Below, piece by piece: positions 19,303 through 24,279 of a stretch of 24,279 nucleotides of DNA. Source of the stretch: Chara braunii (lineage: Eukaryota; Streptophyta; Charophyceae; Charales; Characeae); contig BFEA01000538.1 in assembly GCA_003427395.1 (NCBI GenBank), positions 214,399 through 238,677 on the forward strand. The letters run 5' to 3'. Below the pieces are notes generated by a model. That model saw only the letters and a program-made list of their open reading frames with translations. It was not told where the DNA came from and ran no database searches. The first letter of the stretch is position 1. The number at the start of each line of letters is the position of its first letter. The translations under genes and the position numbers were made by a program.

Positions 19303-21045
19303 TCGAGCGCATCGGCCCCCACGTGAGCGAGGGCCCTCCCGGCCGCGTCACGCAGGAGAAACTTAGGCTTTAAACTTTTTAGGACAACTCGGGGACGACA
19401 CGGTAGCCCGTGTTGACCCTTCGCCGCTCCGACGGAGTGCGCCAGCTATACATCCCGCGGTCCTCTACGACAGGATAGGTTATCGCGGGGCACAACTTAC
19501 CTTCCCTAAGGGGCTGTCACCACCCTTAGGGGCGTATCCCCGCCGAGCTATTGACCCACATGCGAAGGCTTTTATAATGCAATTGCAGAGGTAGGCCGGT
19601 CGATGGCGTTTGCTCGTTCATTGTAGCATAGGTACGCTTGGTTAACGGCAAGTGGACCCAAACTTTGTCCGTCCCCTAGGGCGCTGATCTCCTAGGTACG
19701 AACGAACGTCGGTCGACTAGGACGGTCCCAACCAAACGTGAAACCCACAATATAATCATAGTCCCTTTATAATTCTTTGATCACAAGATAGATAAATAAA
19801 ATCAAAACACCTTATATCCAATCACACGGGATTGAATTTTGACTCGATGAGATGATCTGCCAAAGTTATTCTTTCTGGCCTATATGACTGAAGAGGTTGT
19901 TATTCCGCCACTTTCAAGGCGGAGGCTCGCTACTGATGAAAGATTAGGACGAACAACCTAACTTTTAACTAACGGTTGGGTCTGTCAACACCTATTAAAC
20001 CCCGTCTGGAATGACTTCTGCAAGTAAATTCCACTGCTACCATGCCTGGTTTCTGGCCGAACTTTGAACTCTCGGTTCGGCCACACCTCCATACCGTATG
20101 CAACTTGCTTAGAGGTAAATACTACGTAGCGAATAAAAATTTTGTTGGTCGCTTTGTTCTCCTGGACAATAATTACTCTTTGTGTTCCACGAATGATGAA
20201 GTATCCATCTATATCACTAGGTCATTCAAATCAAAACCGCAGTCGTTATCACTGCGCTAAGAGAACCATTACCTCCATGTCCAACTTCTTCTTGCGAACT
20301 GGAGTTTCTTCTGTCTTCGACACACACCTATCCCTCTAGGAAGTGGTCATGTGGATACTCATTCCCCTCGCTCGAACCCGAAGACTCGGATCTCAGAGGT
20401 TGGGCCGTCACCACCGAGTCGGCAGAGTACCACCCCCGACGAATCGGGTCCACTCCAAGTCGATAACAGGGCCGACTTCGAAAGCATACGAACCCCCGCC
20501 TTGGATGTTTCCTTGAGAGAAAGACTATGTTCGTTATGAGTAGGTTTATTTTATTCTCATTATTAATAAGTTTTGGGTAACTTATATGAAAAAGAAACTG
20601 AAGAACATAGGCAACGAGAATCATTTGGACAGGTATAGGTAGATAAGGTCGTTCGGGATAGAAAAAGTCAATCATGGGCCAAAAGATAAATCCGTCTGAC
20701 CTTATCTGCTTTATTTCGATTGAATTCATTCTATGACACACGCTCAGTAATATTTTTCAAAACAACAAATTCTTTTGACGAGCAGGCAGGTGGAAGGTAG
20801 AAGGAGGGATAATCCTTTTCTTTATCTCAAACAGGCATAATCAATCCCCTTTGCAAGCACCCTTCTACCTACCTGCACATCAAACCAAACAACAAGTTCA
20901 AAGGAAAACAAGGCAAACCCGAACTCACGTCAAACTCCCATTCACACACACAAACACACATTTTATTTACCTTTTCAGTGAACATTCAAAGAACAGGGTC
21001 TAGCAAAGTGTGGGTTCACACAGGTGTGAAGGGGTCTGAGTCACA
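19303..21045. other. Unassigned intergenic DNA
   Basis: No gene is recognised. Visible structure includes hairpins CCCTAAGG..CCTTAGGG (about 19,506-19,533) and an imperfect inverted repeat of GGTAGAAGG/CCTTCTACC between about 20,784 and 20,877. An AT-leaning stretch at 20,540-20,750 could in principle be organelle-derived, but nothing identifies it. Open frames at 20,042-20,260 and 20,328-20,741 (minus, 137 codons) have no family I recognise. Confidence 0.5.
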
Positions 21046-21966
21046 TTGACCTTGAGTGAAGTTGAAATGGCTCCCTCAAGGAAGTCGTTCGATGTTCTGA
21101 TCAGAAGAAAACAACGGTCGCTGAAGTCCAAAGTGTGTGGCTCACAACTCTCCCAGTTGTGGTCGCTCCACTGCCCCATAATCCCCATCTCGCCTTCAAA
21201 ACCTCTCCAATGCAGCCTTAATCGCTCCTTGACCACCAAGGATACCGCCAACCCAATTCGACAATCCACACCAGCTCAACCAACTGCGTTCGCACCCCAA
21301 GTTGGTCCCACTTGGTCCCAAACTGATCCCAAGCGGCCCCGGTCGATCCCACAGCATCGCCCGCAATACCAGATGGTCCAGAACTCAAAACCACTTGCAT
21401 TGCGTGCCGCAAAAAAAATAAAGATGTCCAGGGTGAAAACCGCATGTGCCGCTAGCCCCAATAGTCACTGCCGCGTGCACTCATTCCGCACTCTTTTCAT
21501 GATGCCGGTCCACACACCACTGCCGCACAATCCCAAATGTGCACCAGTGTCCATACTACCGCCGGATCATGAAAGAACAGTCCACCATGACCGTGCACAT
21601 CAAAAATTAAAAGCAGGCTCGCCACGCCGTCGAAACCGGTACCACGCCGCCATGCCAAAAAATAAATTCGCAGCATCTCCGCCTCAAAAAAGGTTGCCGC
21701 CGAGCCAAGATTTCAACAGCATGGTCCCACCGGATGCACCGCCGTACCCGTGCCTCCAAAAAAGCGCCGCCGTCAAAAATGCTGCCGCCGAGAATTTTCG
21801 GCAGCGCTTCCGCATCACCATCAAAAAAGCATTGTCGTTGCCTCACCAAGCGGACAGCACCCCCCCTGCGCTGTCAAAAAAACTCACTACCGCTGCCGCA
21901 CCAAACGGGCAGCGCCTCCCCTGCGCCTCACGACAAATGGCTGCTGACGCAGCGCAACACGGGTAG
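21046..21966 (+). CDS. Hypothetical 306-codon open frame, doubtful
   Basis: This is the longest open frame outside the retrotransposon. The product would be basic and rich in Pro, Ala, Ser and Lys, with no signal peptide, membrane span, zinc knuckle or other motif I recognise. Its 3' third runs into short degenerate tandem repeats (from about 21,840). From 21,600 onward CCG/GCC words and A-runs dominate, and overlapping frames are open on both strands. There is no evident promoter, intron or polyadenylation context. I list it for completeness; it is more likely a chance frame in GC-rich repeat DNA. Confidence 0.15.
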   Translation: MTLSEVEMAPSRKSFDVLIRRKQRSLKSKVCGSQLSQLWSLHCPIIPISPSKPLQCSLNRSLTTKDTANPIRQSTPAQPTAFAPQVGPTWSQTDPKRPRSIPQHRPQYQMVQNSKPLALRAAKKIKMSRVKTACAASPNSHCRVHSFRTLFMMPVHTPLPHNPKCAPVSILPPDHERTVHHDRAHQKLKAGSPRRRNRYHAAMPKNKFAASPPQKRLPPSQDFNSMVPPDAPPYPCLQKSAAVKNAAAENFRQRFRITIKKALSLPHQADSTPPALSKKLTTAAAPNGQRLPCASRQMAADAAQHG

Positions 21967-22035
21967 AGTTTCCCCTGCACTACTTGTCGATGACTACCGC
22001 CGCCTTGCAAAACGGGCAGAGTTTCCCCTGCACCG
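21840..22035. repeat. Degenerate 52-55-bp minisatellite, four copies
   Basis: Units of the form ACCAA-CGG-CAGCGCCTCCCCTGCGC recur near 21,845, 21,900, 21,955 and 22,007. Later units carry GGGTAGAGTTTCCCCTGCA or GGGCAGAGTTTCCCCTGCA. Confidence 0.7.
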
Positions 22036-22250
22036 CTTGCCGAGGACCTGCTGCGAACAACAGCATCTCCTGCTGGCACCACGCAGCCCGATGGCTATGG
22101 CAGCCTCTCCTTTCCTCCTTCACTGCAGACCTCCACTCCATTCCTCCTCTTACTCGCTGGCCCTCAGCACTCTGGCAGCATAACGTTGCTCTCCACTCCA
22201 CATTCAATCAGAATGTGGGCAGCACCTCAACTGAGTGAGGATGCCACTGG

Positions 22251-22860
22251 CCAGCCCTGCTTTTATCGCTGGGCTGGAGTGGTGGGCAGCCACTTGAGGC
22301 TCAGCCAAAAAAACGGGGCTGAGCCTAGCCCTCGATCTGAACTTCGATCGAGGGCTGAGAATCTTGATGTTCTACTAGGAACATCAAGTCCCTGGCCTTG
22401 GATATGCACCTGGCCACTTCCCCAGGCCAGGCAAAACCTCGAAATGGCTGTATCAAGCCATTCTCATCAGCCTGTTCAAAACGAACAGGCGCAGTCCCAT
22501 CAGCCCCTAGAAGCTTTTGGGGGCTGCACCTGTTCCACGGCTGCGGCCACATTCGCGGCCGTTTCCCTTTTTTTCTTCTTCCCCTTCTTCTTCTTACCCC
22601 TGTATTTAATCTACCCCCGCGGCCACATAAGTGGCCGCCACTCATTTCCTCCCTTCCTTCTAACTTAGGGGCAGCAGGGGCAGCTCGTCGTTTGAAAACG
22701 AACGAGCACTCCTTCCTACTCCCCTGAGTAGACCCACTGCCAAGCCCAAAAGGGCTCTTTTTCCCTTATGCCCCGCGCCCGCATCTGGCCCAGAACAGGC
22801 GCGCGGCTAAGGAGGTTGCCTGTTTCAAAATGAACTGGCACTACCTACCTGGCGGCTGTC
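22251..22860. repeat. Chain of consecutive short hairpins
   Basis: At least ten local inverted repeats follow each other with little spacing. They are CCAGCCC/GGGCTGG (22,251/22,271), GGCTCAGCC/GGCTGAGCC (22,298/22,317), AGCCCTCGATC/GATCGAGGGCT (22,327/22,346), CTTGATGTTC/GAACATCAAG (22,363/22,379), CCTGGCC/GGCCAGG (22,409/22,425), AATGGCT/AGCCATT (22,443/22,456), GCCTGTTC/GAACAGGC (22,470/22,483), AGCCCC/GGGGCT (22,502/22,520), GCGGCCAC/GTGGCCGC (22,619/22,631) and AGCCC/GGGCT (22,743/22,752). Imperfect ones lie at 22,683-22,707 and 22,818-22,840. Arms are 5-11 bp and mostly perfect, and loops are mostly 4-13 nt. No protein is recognised. This is either an RNA with many local stem-loops or the palindrome-rich terminal part of a retroelement. 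Confidence 0.75.
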
Positions 22861-22862
22861 AC

Positions 22863-23005
<143 letters not shown>

Positions 23006-23019
23006 TAACCTCGAACGTA

Positions 23020-23035
23020 GCCGCCCACGGGCGGC
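23020..23035. repeat. 7-bp perfect hairpin upstream of the first hammerhead
   Basis: GCCGCCC (23,020-23,026) and GGGCGGC (23,029-23,035) pair around two bases. A second hairpin, GCTCATCT/AGATGAGC (23,052-23,059 and 23,062-23,069), follows and overlaps the 5' strand of hammerhead stem III. Confidence 0.7.
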
Positions 23036-23067
23036 AGATTCATTCGATCTTGCTCATCTAAAGATGA

Positions 23068-23119
23068 GCTGTTAGGGCCCAGCCCCCTGATGAGTGGGTG
23101 TGACCCCAACGAACCAGTC
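23068..23119 (+). ncRNA. Hammerhead ribozyme motif, decayed copy
   Basis: The core segment CTGATGA is at 23,087-23,093 and GAA at 23,111-23,113, with exactly the same spacing as in the intact copy. Stem I is GGGC/GCCC (23,075-23,078 and 23,082-23,085). Stem II (23,094-23,098 with 23,106-23,110) has one G-A mismatch. The base after GAA is C where hammerheads need A, and the expected cleavage triplet is GTT (after 23,073) where GTC would be strongest. Stem III is reduced to about three Watson-Crick pairs. It is related by descent to the copy 223 bp downstream but probably inactive or weak. Confidence 0.72.
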
Positions 23120-23288
23120 GGGCACATCATGCCCCATCCTCTTTCTCCCCTTTTTTTTCTTTCTCCTTTTTTTTTTTTTTTTTTTTTTCCCTCTCTAACA
23201 CTGGCTTGCCCCATCCTCACCATGGGAACTTCCGAATGCAGCCGCATTGCTTGGCAGGTGCATTCGAAAAGTCAGCCCATCCTTAGAT

Positions 23289-23343
23289 GGACTGTCAGGG
23301 CTCAGCCCGCTGATGAGTCGGTGGAAGTCCGACGAAACAGTCT
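23289..23343 (+). ncRNA. Hammerhead ribozyme, canonical core
   Basis: All core elements are present. CTGATGA lies at 23,310-23,316, and GAA at 23,334-23,336 is followed by A23,337, which pairs with T23,295. C23,296 completes a GTC cleavage triplet, so cleavage is predicted between 23,296 and 23,297. Stem I is GGGC/GCCC with a TCA loop (23,298-23,308). Stem II is GTCGG/CCGAC (23,317-23,321 and 23,329-23,333) with a 7-nt loop. Stem III is GACTGT/ACAGTC (23,290-23,295 and 23,337-23,342) and is the open stem. Base pairs 1.1/2.1 (A with G) are not Watson-Crick. Stem III open to both flanks with closed stems I and II matches the type III layout known from plant retrozymes and viroid-like RNAs. Confidence 0.9.
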
Positions 23344-23400
23344 GGCGCAATCGTGCTTTGGTTCTGCCCGTTCATTCTTTTTTTTTTTTTTTTTACGGAG

Positions 23401-24150
23401 AAACTCTGCTCATTCTTATTACCACACAAAGAGAAGGGTAGAGGCCGGGAATCCCTCAACAAAGAACCCGGACAACGAAAATGAAAAGAAAGCAGCCAAG
23501 TACTGGGACCATTACCCAGCTTAGGTTCAGGCCTTGGGATACTGTGGTCCAGTAGCAGAATGGCCAAATCAAGACCGCTGCCCTGACTCATCCCAACCCT
23601 GGGAAAAAGAAAACCAACAAGGCCTCTAAAATGCAAACACAGACCAAAAATCCACCAATTACACTATGCCATCATGGCCTATAACTCCTCACAAACCAAA
23701 GAAATCGTAACAACTCAGCTATCTAATATTTCCTACCGTTAATAGCCTATGCAAGCCTTAATTCTACGGATGTCTCAACCAATCCACATTTCTCTACAGT
23801 GACCGGACCACTTATTCTATCTTAACTCCAACTAATCCACTTAATCTAGGTCAACAACATTTCTCTACAGTTTTTCCAGAGTTCCTCCTACTTTGTCCCC
23901 TAATTCGAGAATAACCAACTATTCCTCACTCCCTCCTCATCATCCCTCTGCCTGTCTACTGTGACCGAACCAACAACCGAGTGAGCTGGTTGACCCAAAG
24001 AGCCATAACATTAGCTACCAATTCTCTCTATTAATCTTGGAACAACCAAGGGTCCAGACTAAGCTGGTTGTTGACTTCTATTCTGCATAACTTACCGTTT
24101 ATAGCCCAGGTTTGTTTGAACCAGCGGATCCCTGCCTGGGAGTTGGGCAT
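23401..24150. other. Unassigned intergenic DNA
   Basis: AT-balanced sequence with repeated short words (ATTTCTCTACAGT at two places near 23,785 and 23,858; CTGTGACCGAACC-like words) and one 8-bp hairpin AACAACCA/TGGTTGTT around 24,042-24,073. No gene is recognised. Confidence 0.6.
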
Positions 24151-24193
24151 AGTTTTTTTTTTTTTTTTTTTCGTGAACGCGCGCGCGTGCATG

Positions 24194-24194
<1 letters not shown>

Positions 24195-24279
<85 letters not shown>
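24195..24279. repeat. (GA)n microsatellite running to the window end
   Basis: About 42 GA units follow a T19 run (24,153-24,171) and a GCGCGCGTGCATGC segment. The window stops inside the array, which suggests a contig or read end at an unresolved simple repeat. Confidence 0.95.

Noticed and set aside
19938-19965. CTGATGA followed by CGAAC, resembling hammerhead core segments.
   Set aside because: The bases that should form stem II do not pair, and the 15.1 position is C. No stems I or III are evident.
20328-20741. 137-codon minus-strand frame with a hydrophobic stretch, considered as an organelle-derived (NUMT/NUPT) fragment.
   Set aside because: I could not match it to any organelle gene, and the second half is low in coding character. 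A search against organelle genomes would decide it.
22438-22515. Possible minus-strand hammerhead: CTGATGAG preceded by a closed GCCTGTTC/GAACAGGC hairpin and followed by an AATGGCT/AGCCATT hairpin.
   Set aside because: The second core segment reads GAGG where GAAA is required, the base at the cleavage site is G, and no stem III can form. It is either a chance match within the hairpin chain or a remnant too decayed to call.

Overview
This window looks like a repeat-dense, gene-poor stretch of a large nuclear genome from a plant-lineage eukaryote. The one clear protein-coding stretch is the pol region of a Ty3/gypsy chromovirus-type LTR retrotransposon. There are no bacterial-style operons and no ribosome-binding sites. 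AT, CT, GA, TG and CAT microsatellites, long A and T runs and scattered N bases are frequent. The pol wording reminds me of elements in a charophycean alga such as Chara braunii. That attribution is an inference from memory and was not searched. I found no host protein-coding gene that I can defend.

Layout. Positions 1-1,060 hold about six degenerate copies of a GC-rich repeat that returns in the opposite orientation at 14.5-15.3 kb. Positions 1.2-5.6 kb are unassigned intergenic DNA with short tandem repeats, including a 235-bp unit present twice. From 5,587 to 13,137 lie two head-to-tail copies (A and B) of a 1.1-1.2 kb repeat. Copy A is split by a complete LTR-retrotransposon insertion (6,660-11,861) flanked by the 5-bp target duplication AGGGA. 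That element has lost gag, nearly all of protease, the primer-binding region and the 3' end of its 5' LTR. It keeps RT, RNase H and integrase, and its chromodomain is broken by a frameshift.

Positions 13.1-22.2 kb are repeats and simple sequence. They include a CAT array, TG-rich and AT-rich blocks, a pair of minus-strand tRNA-like (SINE-like) repeats at 18.87-19.30 kb, and a 679-bp interval bounded by a 32-bp imperfect inverted repeat (17,322-18,000).

The most unusual part is 22,251-23,345. A chain of about a dozen consecutive short hairpins is followed by a CT/TA microsatellite. After that come two tandem hammerhead ribozyme motifs exactly 223 bp apart. The downstream motif has the full canonical hammerhead core, and the upstream one is decayed at a few positions. 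This is the arrangement expected of a small self-cleaving-RNA repeat (retrozyme-like, or a Penelope-type pseudo-LTR relic). No protein gene is attached to it here.

The pieces do not form a pathway. The window is a record of successive duplications, insertions and decay. N bases at about 4.3-4.6 and 8.2-9.4 kb, and a window end inside a GA run, warn that some junctions could be assembly-affected.
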